A stretch of 64,000 bases of DNA from Bacteroides pyogenes DSM 20611 = JCM 6294 (GTDB lineage: Bacteria; Bacteroidota; Bacteroidia; Bacteroidales; Bacteroidaceae), in contig NZ_ATZH01000013.1 of the NCBI RefSeq assembly GCF_000428105.1, positions 1 to 64,000 on the forward strand, written 5' to 3'. Shown piece by piece: positions 8,046 through 16,041 of the stretch (positions within the stretch are counted from its first letter, which is position 1; each line of letters starts with the position of its first letter). The position numbers and the translations under genes are program-made. Under the pieces are notes generated by a model that saw nothing but the letters and a program-made list of their open reading frames with translations, was not told the DNA's origin and searched no databases.

Positions 8046-9380
8046 ATGAATGCAGCTAAGGTATTAGAAGATTTAAAAAGAAGGTTTCCCAACGAACCGG
8101 AGTATCATCAGGCGGTAGAAGAAGTACTGGCCACGATCGAAGAGGAATACAACAAGCATCCGGAGTTCGACAAAGCGAACTTGATAGAGCGTTTGTGTAT
8201 CCCCGACAGAATCTATCAGTTCCGGGTCACTTGGGTGGATGACAAAGGCAACGTGCAAACCAACATGGGATACCGTGTGCAGCACAACAACGCTATCGGC
8301 CCGTATAAAGGCGGCATCCGCTTCCATGCGTCCGTAAACCTTTCCATTCTGAAATTCCTTGCATTCGAGCAGACTTTCAAGAACTCGCTGACTACGTTGC
8401 CCATGGGCGGAGGCAAGGGCGGATCGGATTTCTCGCCGCGCGGCAAGTCGAACGCCGAAGTGATGCGCTTCGTGCAGGCGTTCATGCTGGAGCTGTGGCG
8501 TCATGTAGGACCCGAGACCGACGTTCCGGCAGGCGACATCGGCGTGGGAGGACGCGAAGTGGGCTTCATGTTCGGCATGTACAAAAAGCTGACGCATGAG
8601 TTCACGGGAACGTTTACCGGAAAGGGACGCGAGTTCGGCGGATCGCTCATTCGTCCCGAAGCCACCGGATACGGCAACATCTACTTCCTTACGGAGATGC
8701 TGAAAACCAAAGGCACCGACCTGAAAGGCAAGACGTGCCTGGTATCGGGAGCGGGCAACGTGGCCCAATACACCATCGAGAAAGTGATCGAACTGGGCGG
8801 GAAAGTAGTGACCTGCTCCGATTCGGACGGATACATTTACGATCCCGACGGCATAGACCGCGAAAAGCTCGACTACATCATGGAGCTGAAGAACCTGTAC
8901 CGCGGACGTATCCGCGAATATGCCGAGAAGTACAACGTGAAGTATGTGGAAGGTGCAAAGCCGTGGGGAGAGAAATGCGACATCGCCTTACCCTCAGCCA
9001 CTCAGAACGAGCTGAACGGCGACCATGCGCGCCAGTTGATCGCCAACGGCTGTATCGCCGTGTCCGAAGGAGCGAATATGCCTTCCACTCCGGAAGCCAT
9101 CAAAGTGTTCCAGGATGCCAAGATTCTGTACGCTCCCGGGAAAGCGGCCAATGCCGGAGGCGTATCGGTATCGGGTTTGGAGATGACTCAAAACTCCATC
9201 AAGCTGGGGTGGAGCGCCGAAGAGGTGGATGAAAAGCTGAAAAGCATCATGAAGAATATCCACGAGGCCTGCGTACAGTACGGAACGGAAGCCGACGGAT
9301 ACGTAAACTACGTGAAGGGCGCCAATGTGGCGGGATTTATGAAAGTAGCCAAAGCGATGATGTCGCAAGGCATTTTATAA
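8046..9380 (+). CDS. gdhA: Glutamate dehydrogenase, probably NADP-dependent
   Basis: The 444-aa enzyme interconverts 2-oxoglutarate plus ammonia and glutamate. The substrate-binding part carries PMGGGKGGSDFSPRGKS and the catalytic-loop motif PAGDIGVGGREVG. The coenzyme domain begins with SGAGNVAQY near residue 235, and the second strand ends in CSDSDG. That pattern resembles the E. coli NADP enzyme, whereas the paralogue at 16042 has the pattern of NAD-linked enzymes. I chose the ATG at 8046; an in-frame GTG six bases upstream is possible but less likely, because the paralogue also starts at the equivalent Met. The enzyme is likely a main route of ammonia assimilation. Its long structured leader suggests post-transcriptional control. 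Confidence 0.93.
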   Translation: MNAAKVLEDLKRRFPNEPEYHQAVEEVLATIEEEYNKHPEFDKANLIERLCIPDRIYQFRVTWVDDKGNVQTNMGYRVQHNNAIGPYKGGIRFHASVNLSILKFLAFEQTFKNSLTTLPMGGGKGGSDFSPRGKSNAEVMRFVQAFMLELWRHVGPETDVPAGDIGVGGREVGFMFGMYKKLTHEFTGTFTGKGREFGGSLIRPEATGYGNIYFLTEMLKTKGTDLKGKTCLVSGAGNVAQYTIEKVIELGGKVVTCSDSDGYIYDPDGIDREKLDYIMELKNLYRGRIREYAEKYNVKYVEGAKPWGEKCDIALPSATQNELNGDHARQLIANGCIAVSEGANMPSTPEAIKVFQDAKILYAPGKAANAGGVSVSGLEMTQNSIKLGWSAEEVDEKLKSIMKNIHEACVQYGTEADGYVNYVKGANVAGFMKVAKAMMSQGIL

Positions 9381-9467
9381 AATCTTCCCCGAAGGTTCCA
9401 TACAGAAACCGATGCACCGAAAGGAGGATTTGTAACCCGAAGCTCACGCATTCAATCCCCCTTTCGT

Positions 9468-9535
9468 CTGAAAAAGATTTCGCGTTTGCCTGAAAAAGAC
9501 TTCGTGTCCAGGCAAACGCGAAGTCTTTTTCAGGC
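9468..9535. repeat. Palindrome with competing central copy downstream of gdhA
   Basis: Arms 9468-9492 and 9509-9533 form a 25-bp inverted repeat with one mismatch. A central segment, 9488-9504, is perfectly complementary over 17 bp to 9519-9535, so the left arm and the centre compete for one right arm. The design matches the element at 4846-4936, although the sequences differ apart from short shared words (TTCGTCT, GCGTTTG). It sits between the convergent gdhA and ATP-grasp genes and could terminate both. Confidence 0.85.
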
Positions 9536-9610
9536 ATGAGAGGGAGCCTCCGGTCTCGTTCTAAAAGAGAAAAGGATGCGGAGAAGCGTTCCGGATTCGC
9601 GCGTTTGCGG

Positions 9611-12589
9611 TCAGCCTTGTCCGCCATCGGGCATAAGCACAACGCCCCTGTTCTTTTTCCCGTCCATCTTCACCACCATCGGTTGTTCGAAACGGACGTG
9701 GCGCAAGAACTTCGTTTCCTGTACGGCAGGCTGCGCATCGAGGTACTCCTGATTGTAAACACCGTCGTTCATGTAAGCGTTGACGGTGAAATACCCCACG
9801 CCGAACGAAGTCAGATTCTGGAAGAAGTGAGTTCCCTGACTCGGATCGACGCGGTAGTTCGTCAGCCCCGCCTCCACAATCACGCGCGCGGCGGAGATGT
9901 GAGGCCACTTCACAGGAATGCCGAGCCACGTGTCGCTGCTTCCCCAACGGCCGGGACCGACCAGCACATACCCCTTTCCCTCGTCCAGAAACTGCCTGTT
10001 CAGTTTTTCTATCTCCCATGCGATGGCCTGATTGTTCGAAGCGCTATACCCTTCGGTCTTCACATATACGATATCATAGATATCGTTCATGACACCATGC
10101 CCCAAAGACTTGTCCGAGCGAAGCACCACCTGTTCGTCGGGTATCTGCGCCAAATCTTCGTCCAACACATCTTTACTGTCTACTATCGGACGAATCTGCA
10201 AGAGATAGAACGTTCCTTTCTTGTCCTGATCGGGATGCAGATTGGCGGCAAACTCTATTTCAACCGGACGCCGCATTTCCTGTTCGCCGTACTTCAACAC
10301 CAGTTGCAGGATACGTGCCAGCGGGAAAACGTCGTGCTGAAGAATGTTGGCAAACGTGATTACTTTCCGCCCGCCGGGATAGAGTCCGTCGCGTATAATC
10401 TGGTCGTAGGGATCGTATGTAGAAGCGATGTACCGCAATGAACCGTCGCTCTCCGCCTCCTTCACATGAAGTTTCAGCAGGTTGAACCCGTCGTCGATGG
10501 AGAAGTTTTGCCCTACGTTCTTCAAGTCGAGCGCGTAGAAACGCGTCTGCGTCTCCTTCAGAGCAATCTCCATCTCGCTGGTCTGGAGCACGCGGTTGGG
10601 GTGATGGGGAGAGAAGCGAAGCGTCATTCCTCCGTCGACAATGTATTTGCCCAAGCCCAAAGCCAGGTTCACCGTCCCCTCTTCGGCCTTTTCATCGCCC
10701 AAGGGGTAGTAGTTGAGCGAACGGGCTACACCCGACATCGAAGGATAGTAGCGGTCGCAATACTGGTTGCCGACCACCTCTTGCAGGATAACCGCCATTT
10801 TCTCCTGATCGATTACATTCGACGTAGCCTGCATGTAGGCCTTGCTGTCGCGGAAGTAGACGGAAGCGTACACCCCCTTTATGGCGTCGGAAAGCATGCG
10901 GAGCATCTCGTACCGGTCGTCGAGATAAGGAATCATATACGTATTGTAGATTCCGGCGAAGGGCTGGTAATGCGAGTCTTCGAGCAAGGAAGACGAGCGG
11001 ATGGCGATGGGCGACTTCACCACGTCGAAGAAAGTAAAGAAGTCTTCCACCAGCCGGTCGGGCAGTTTGGCTTTCAGGAAGTATTTCAGGATGAGATCGT
11101 CGTCGGCATCCGAGAGGGCTACCTGGTAGAGACTGTTTGTTTCCATGAACTCATCGAACACATCGGTGCAGAGGACAACGGTCTTCGGAATGGCTACGGC
11201 GGCATCCTCGAACTCCTCGAATTCGGGATGAATCTTCACCATGTTGTCGATGAAAGCCAGTCCGCGTCCCTTTCCCCCCAGCGATCCGTCGCCGATGCGG
11301 GCGAAGTTGGAATAACGGTCGAAGCGGTCGCGCTTGAAGACAGCCACCACTCCCTGATTTTTCATCTTCCGGTACTTGACGATGGCTTCGAAAATAATCT
11401 TGCGGTGAGCGTCCACATCTTGCAAGCTGTTCCACGTAATGGGGCGAAGAAACTCGGCAACGGGAAACATGGCGCGCGAATACAGCCAGCGCGAAACGTG
11501 GTTCCGGCTGATGTGGTAAAGGAACGACTCCGCAGGCACGGCGAAAAGAATGTTCTGCAGCTCTTTCAGATTGCGCACGCGCGCTATCTCCTCGCCGGTA
11601 TCGGGGTTGCGAAACACGAAATCGCCGAAGCCGAAATTCTCGGATACAATGCGCCGCAGGTCGACATCCATCTTCTTCGAGTTCTTGTCGATGAAGCTTG
11701 CGCCGTATTTGGCCGCGTATAAAGCGTTTTCCGATTCCGACGACTGCACGATGAGCGGCACGAACGGGTCGTTCTTGCGTATTTCGGCACAAAGCTTGAT
11801 GCCCGCCAGTTCGTCTTTGCCGCCGCGCTCCACTTTCGGGAAACGGACATCGGTAATCACCCCCAGAATATTGTTCCGGTACTTCCGATAAAGTTCCACA
11901 GCCTCCTGATAGGTACGCGCCAGAATAATCTTAGGTCGCCCGCGCATCCGAAGCGTGCGCTGATGGGCGTTCAACGCCTCGGTAGAAACCTCCTGACTCT
12001 GCTTGAGCACAAACTTATACAGGTTGGGAAGGATGGAGGAGTAGAAGCGGATGCCGTCTTCCACCAAAAGGATAAGCTGCACCCCCACCTCATTCACGTC
12101 ATGTTCCAGATTCATCTTGTCCTCCATCAGCTTGATGATGGAGACCAGCAGGTCGGTGTTTCCCAGCCAGCAGAACACGTATTCGAACGCGCTGAGGTCT
12201 TCGTTGATGATGCGCTTCGTGATGCCGTGGCTGAAAGGCGTCAGAATCACGATAGGAATGTGGTTGTATTTCGCCTTGATATGCCGTCCGATATCGAAAC
12301 TGTCGTTGTCTCCCGTACCCGGCATACATATTACAAGGTCGAACGGCATCTTTTCCAACAGTTCCCACGCCTCTTCCTCCGTCGATACTTGCGAGAAGCG
12401 GGGCGGATAGCGGAGAGACAGGGAAGTGTATTCGTTGAATATCTTCTCGTCGATACGCCCGTCGTCTTCGAGCATAAAGGCATCGTACGGATTGGCTATG
12501 AGCAGCACGTTGAAGATGCGCCTTGTCATCAGATTGGCGAACTGCGTGTCTTTGAAATAAAGCTGGTTCAGTTTGTATTTACTAAGCAT
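9611..12589 (-). CDS. Receiver-receiver-ATP-grasp protein (PEP synthase-like, no phosphohistidine domain)
   Basis: The 992-aa product starts at MLSKYKLNQLYF; the open frame continues upstream only through repeats. Residues about 25-150 look like a degenerate response-regulator receiver, where FDLVICMPGTGD lacks the phospho-acceptor Asp. Residues about 170-310 resemble an intact receiver, with acidic pair Glu177-Asp178, acceptor Asp247 in VITDVRFP, Ser283/284 and Lys302. From about 430 a PPDK/PEP-synthase N-terminal ATP-grasp domain follows (GGKGRGL 438-444, AIRSS 529-533, YLLQIRPI near 830). The swivelling His domain and the PEP/pyruvate-binding barrel of true PEP synthase are absent. Instead about 150 residues with VGPGRWGSSDTWLG end the protein. 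Such proteins may be annotated as PEP synthase, but they cannot run that reaction alone. A phosphorylation-controlled kinase or ligase is possible. Confidence 0.8.
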   Translation of the reverse strand: MLSKYKLNQLYFKDTQFANLMTRRIFNVLLIANPYDAFMLEDDGRIDEKIFNEYTSLSLRYPPRFSQVSTEEEAWELLEKMPFDLVICMPGTGDNDSFDIGRHIKAKYNHIPIVILTPFSHGITKRIINEDLSAFEYVFCWLGNTDLLVSIIKLMEDKMNLEHDVNEVGVQLILLVEDGIRFYSSILPNLYKFVLKQSQEVSTEALNAHQRTLRMRGRPKIILARTYQEAVELYRKYRNNILGVITDVRFPKVERGGKDELAGIKLCAEIRKNDPFVPLIVQSSESENALYAAKYGASFIDKNSKKMDVDLRRIVSENFGFGDFVFRNPDTGEEIARVRNLKELQNILFAVPAESFLYHISRNHVSRWLYSRAMFPVAEFLRPITWNSLQDVDAHRKIIFEAIVKYRKMKNQGVVAVFKRDRFDRYSNFARIGDGSLGGKGRGLAFIDNMVKIHPEFEEFEDAAVAIPKTVVLCTDVFDEFMETNSLYQVALSDADDDLILKYFLKAKLPDRLVEDFFTFFDVVKSPIAIRSSSLLEDSHYQPFAGIYNTYMIPYLDDRYEMLRMLSDAIKGVYASVYFRDSKAYMQATSNVIDQEKMAVILQEVVGNQYCDRYYPSMSGVARSLNYYPLGDEKAEEGTVNLALGLGKYIVDGGMTLRFSPHHPNRVLQTSEMEIALKETQTRFYALDLKNVGQNFSIDDGFNLLKLHVKEAESDGSLRYIASTYDPYDQIIRDGLYPGGRKVITFANILQHDVFPLARILQLVLKYGEQEMRRPVEIEFAANLHPDQDKKGTFYLLQIRPIVDSKDVLDEDLAQIPDEQVVLRSDKSLGHGVMNDIYDIVYVKTEGYSASNNQAIAWEIEKLNRQFLDEGKGYVLVGPGRWGSSDTWLGIPVKWPHISAARVIVEAGLTNYRVDPSQGTHFFQNLTSFGVGYFTVNAYMNDGVYNQEYLDAQPAVQETKFLRHVRFEQPMVVKMDGKKNRGVVLMPDGGQG

Positions 12590-12937
12590 AAGATCAGAAT
12601 GATTACTCCGCAAAGTTAATTTTTTAATCTTATTTTTATTCTTTCCGGTGTCCCTATTTTGCGAATCGCAGCAGGAAGACGTTTGCCTGCACACGGGGAG
12701 CCATGGGGAAGCGGCGATCTGCCTGCGATGCCGCATCCGTTGCGCCTCTCGGTTCGGGGAAGATTGCCCTGCGATACACAGACCGACAACACGGATGCAT
12801 GTCCATACCGCCTCTTGCTTCGGGAAAGATCCTGTCGCAACCCGTTCGGCAACCGCCGTTCTGCCGGAGGAAGCGACAGCGGTATTCCACAGCGTGAAAG
12901 TTTCCCGCCGGGGAAAGCCGAATCTTTTCATTAAAGG

Positions 12938-13043
12938 AACAGAGGCTCTGTCCGGGCGAAACAGAGGCTCTGTCCGGGCAAAACAGAGGCTCTGTCCGAG
13001 CAAAACGGAGCTTCTATCCGGAGCAAACAGAGGCTTTATTCCG
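12938..13043. repeat. 22-bp tandem repeat, about five copies
   Basis: The unit AACAGAGGCTCTGTCCGGGC recurs with a 22-bp period; its C lies at 12940, 12962, 12984, 13006 and 13028. The first three copies are almost identical and the last two are diverged. Each contains the palindrome ACAGAG-G-CTCTGT. The last copy runs into the 88-bp array. There are no unique spacers, so it is not CRISPR. Confidence 0.85.
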
Positions 13044-13450
13044 TGAAGAAAGAAGCTTCGACGGAACTGAAAGAAATACCACAAAGCAAAACAGAAACCA
13101 TTTTCAATAAAATACACCGGATGTATTCGGTGAAAAAAGAAGCTCCGACCAAACTGAAAGAACCGCCACAAAAGCAAAGCAAAAATCATTTTCAATAAAA
13201 TACACCGGATGTATTCGGTGAAGAAAGAAGCTCCGACCAAACTGAAAGAACCGCCACAAAAGCAAAGCAGAAACTATTTTCAGTAAAATACATCGGGAGC
13301 ATTCGAAGAAGGAAGAAGCCTCGTCGGAACAGAAAGAAGCATCACAAAAGAAAAGCAGAAACCATTTTCAGTAAAATACACCGGATTTGTTCGGTGAAGA
13401 AAGAAGCCACACCGGAACCCAAAGAAGTTAAGCCAAAGCAAAAGCAAAAT
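13021..13450. repeat. 88-bp tandem repeat, about 4.7 copies
   Basis: AAAATACACCGG-type unit starts occur at 13109, 13197, 13285 and 13373, exactly 88 bp apart. A diverged copy spans 13021-13108. The copies at 13109 and 13197 are nearly identical and the outer ones are diverged. Each unit contains a small hairpin (CACCG...CGGTG). Because 88 is not a multiple of three, open frames through the array are not conserved proteins. Confidence 0.85.
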
Positions 13451-13632
13451 TCTTTGCGGCAGAAACAGCCCTTCTCCGAAACAAGGCAAAAATGCAGCTC
13501 CGGCAAAAAGTTGCCGCAAGACAAACAGCCGCTTAGGGCAAAACCGAGCCGCTCCCTCCTGCCCCGAAGGCGGAAAGCCGGATAAATATTCAAAAAATAA
13601 AACTTGATATTCCTTTATAACTCATTATTTTG

Positions 13633-13640
13633 TACATTTG
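13633..13640 (+). promoter_or_regulatory. Prolyl oligopeptidase promoter -7 box
   Basis: TACATTTG matches TAnnTTTG and lies 43 nt before the chosen ATG. TTG at 13604-13606 is the nearest -33 candidate, but the 26-nt spacing is long. Confidence 0.5.
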
Positions 13641-13683
13641 TGACGTCCAAGCTCTATGTCAAACCAAAAAAGAGATGAACGAA

Positions 13684-15795
13684 ATGAAAAAAACAATCTT
13701 GCTAATGAGTGGAGTCATCGTGATGTCATGCACTTCGCAACAGAAAAAAATCGTCTACCCCGAAACGGCCAAAGTAGACACTGTAGACGTGTACTTCGGT
13801 ACACAAGTTCCCGATCCGTACCGCTGGCTCGAAAACGACACCAGCGCCGCCACCGCCGAATGGGTAAAGGCGCAGAACGAAGTCACCGCTGAATACCTGA
13901 GCCGTATCCCCTTCAGAGACAAGCTGCTGAAACGGATGACCGAGCTTGCCGACTATGAAAAGATAGGCACTCCCTTCAAGAAACACGGGAAATACTATTT
14001 CCGCAAGAACGACGGACTACAGAACCAAAGCGTATATTACGTTCAGGATTCGCTGAACGGAGAACCGCGCGTATTCCTCGACCCGAATAAACTCTCGGAA
14101 GACGGAACGGTGGCTCTCACCGGATTGTATTTCTCCAACGACGGGAAATACACTGCCTACAGCATCTCACGCAGCGGCTCCGACTGGTCGGAAATATTCG
14201 TGATGAACACCGAAACGGGCAAACTGCTCGACGACCATATTCAATGGGCGAAGTTCTCCGGTGCAAGCTGGGAAAAAGACGGCTTCTACTACAGCGCCTA
14301 TGACGCTCCGGTGAAGGGCAAGGAGTTTTCCAACGTGAACGAAAACCATAAAATATATTATCACAAGATAGGTGAACCGCAATCGAGCGACAAGCTCGTT
14401 TACCGGAATCCGGCTCACCCGAAACGTTTCTACAGCGCCGGAACCAGCGAAGACGAGCGCGTTCTCTTCCTCTTCGAATCGGGCGCAGGCAGAGGAAACA
14501 ACCTCTCGATACGCAACCTGACGAAACCGGGAGCGCCTTTCGTGCAGTTGACAACCGACTTCGACTACCAGTACAGCCCGATCGAAGTAATCGGCGACCA
14601 AATCTATATCTTTACCAATTACGGCGCGCCTAAAAACAGAATCATGGTGGCCGACCTCAAGCAACCGAAGCTGGAGAACTGGAAAGAACTCGTGCCGGAA
14701 TCGGACGCCGTACTGTCGGGAGCCGATATCATCGGCGGAAAGCTCTTCCTCACTTACGACAAAGACGCTTCGAACCATGCTTACGTATACGGTCTCGACG
14801 GAAAGATGATACACGAAATCAAGTTGCCTTCGCTCGGTTCGGTAGGCTTCAGCGGCGATAAAGACGACAAAGAGTGCTTCTTCGGATTCACCTCGTTTAC
14901 CATCCCCGGAGCTACTTATAAATATGATATGGACGGAAACAGCTACGAACTTTACCGGGCTCCCGAAGTACAGTTCAACCCCGACGATTTCGTCACCGAG
15001 CAAATCTTCTTCACCAGCAAAGACGGAACGAAGGTACCGATGTTCCTTACCTACAAGAAAGACCTGAAGAAGAACGGAAAGAACCCCGTATTCCTGTACG
15101 GATACGGCGGATTCGGCATCAGCCTCAACCCGTATTTCACCACCTCGCGCATCCCATTCCTCGAGAACGGCGGCATCTATGTACAAGTAAACCTGCGCGG
15201 CGGAAGCGAGTATGGCGAAGAATGGCACATCGCCGGCACGAAGATGCAAAAGCAGAATGTATTCGACGACTTCATCTCCGCCGCCGAATACCTGATCGAC
15301 AATAAATATACGGACAAAGAGGGAATAGCCATTGTAGGCGGTTCGAACGGCGGACTGCTGGTAGGAGCCTGCATGACGCAACGCCCCGACCTCTTCCGTG
15401 TGGCGGTTCCGCAAGTGGGGGTAATGGATATGCTCCGCTACCACAAGTTCACCATCGGCTGGAACTGGGCAAGCGATTACGGGACAAGCGAGGACAGCAA
15501 GGAAATGTTCGAGTACCTGAAAGGATATTCGCCGATTCACAACCTGAAGCCCGGAACCAAGTATCCCGCCACACTCATCACCACCGCCGACCACGACGAC
15601 CGTGTAGTGCCCGCGCATTCATTCAAGTTTGCGGCAACTTTGCAGGCCGCCAACGACGGAACAAACCCGACAATCATACGTATCGACACCAAAGCGGGGC
15701 ACGGAGCGGGCAAGCCGATGTCGAAAATACTGGAGGAACAAGCCGACACCTACGGCTTCATCATGTATAATCTGGGGATGAAACCGAAATTCTGA
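13684..15795 (+). CDS. Prolyl oligopeptidase family S9A lipoprotein
   Basis: The 703-aa serine peptidase cleaves short peptides after proline. The N-terminus, MKKTILLMSGVIVMSC, is a lipoprotein-type signal with Cys near residue 16, so the enzyme is probably anchored in the periplasm or outer membrane. VPDPYRWLEND near residue 40 is the S9A N-terminal signature. A beta-propeller follows, then the alpha/beta hydrolase domain with the triad Ser554 (GGSNGG), Asp638 or 639 (DHDDRVVP) and His673 (KAGHGAG). The length is usual for the family. I chose the Met at 13684 because it begins the signal; a start at 13675 would add three residues. The neighbouring glutamate dehydrogenases suggest a link to peptide and amino-acid catabolism. 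Confidence 0.92.
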   Translation: MKKTILLMSGVIVMSCTSQQKKIVYPETAKVDTVDVYFGTQVPDPYRWLENDTSAATAEWVKAQNEVTAEYLSRIPFRDKLLKRMTELADYEKIGTPFKKHGKYYFRKNDGLQNQSVYYVQDSLNGEPRVFLDPNKLSEDGTVALTGLYFSNDGKYTAYSISRSGSDWSEIFVMNTETGKLLDDHIQWAKFSGASWEKDGFYYSAYDAPVKGKEFSNVNENHKIYYHKIGEPQSSDKLVYRNPAHPKRFYSAGTSEDERVLFLFESGAGRGNNLSIRNLTKPGAPFVQLTTDFDYQYSPIEVIGDQIYIFTNYGAPKNRIMVADLKQPKLENWKELVPESDAVLSGADIIGGKLFLTYDKDASNHAYVYGLDGKMIHEIKLPSLGSVGFSGDKDDKECFFGFTSFTIPGATYKYDMDGNSYELYRAPEVQFNPDDFVTEQIFFTSKDGTKVPMFLTYKKDLKKNGKNPVFLYGYGGFGISLNPYFTTSRIPFLENGGIYVQVNLRGGSEYGEEWHIAGTKMQKQNVFDDFISAAEYLIDNKYTDKEGIAIVGGSNGGLLVGACMTQRPDLFRVAVPQVGVMDMLRYHKFTIGWNWASDYGTSEDSKEMFEYLKGYSPIHNLKPGTKYPATLITTADHDDRVVPAHSFKFAATLQAANDGTNPTIIRIDTKAGHGAGKPMSKILEEQADTYGFIMYNLGMKPKF

Positions 15796-15845
15796 CAGCG
15801 GGCAAACCGCTCGGGAATACCCCCACCGTACGAGCAAAGAAAAAC

Positions 15846-15875
15846 AAAAGCGCGGAATTCCGCGCTTTCTTTTCA
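15846..15875 (+). terminator. Terminator after prolyl oligopeptidase
   Basis: AAAGCGCGGAATTCCGCGCTTT (15847-15868) is a perfect palindrome, flanked by A residues before and T residues after. It is typical of an intrinsic terminator. Confidence 0.8.
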
Positions 15876-15980
15876 GCTTCTCGCATAGGGAAGAATACGC
15901 TTACACAACGCATCTTTATCATTTTATCATTATTTAATCAAAAAATAAGCGTAAAAAAGATTATATATGAAAAGTTTTCC

Positions 15981-15988
15981 TATATTTG
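15981..15988 (+). promoter_or_regulatory. gdhB promoter -7 box
   Basis: TATATTTG matches TAnnTTTG and lies 54 nt upstream of the gdhB ATG. No TTG -33 element is clear. The leader is short, unlike that of gdhA. Confidence 0.6.
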
Positions 15989-16041
15989 CAGCATACAAAG
16001 CTGACATTTTATCAGAATAACCTTTTTAAAAACATACTATT

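Larger units (their letters stand above)
12590..13683. other. Gene-free interval rich in tandem repeats
   Basis: About 1.1 kb separates the divergent ATP-grasp and prolyl oligopeptidase genes. The segment 12656-12898 is GC-rich and has overlapping open frames on both strands, none with recognisable protein character. A 22-bp tandem array (12938-13043) and an 88-bp tandem array (13021-13450) follow, then an A-rich unique stretch leading to the oligopeptidase promoter. Confidence 0.7.

Noticed and set aside
10466-11722. 418-codon plus-strand frame
   Set aside because: It is the antisense shadow of the ATP-grasp gene.
9611-12589. Functional PEP synthase call
   Set aside because: The phosphohistidine and PEP/pyruvate-binding domains needed for that reaction are not in the protein.
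12648-13046. Overlapping frames on both strands of up to 132 codons
   Set aside because: Several frames are open at once, none has domain-like composition, and part of each is tandem repeat.
12590-13240. N-terminal extension of the ATP-grasp protein by 217 codons
   Set aside because: The extension translates the 22-bp and 88-bp repeats and GC-rich intergenic DNA; homologous-looking sequence begins at MLSKYKLNQL.
12938-13450. CRISPR array
   Set aside because: Units are contiguous tandem repeats without unique spacers, and no cas genes are present.
14167-15618. 483-codon minus-strand frame
   Set aside because: It is antisense to prolyl oligopeptidase, whose catalytic motifs are intact; open antisense frames are expected from its codon bias.
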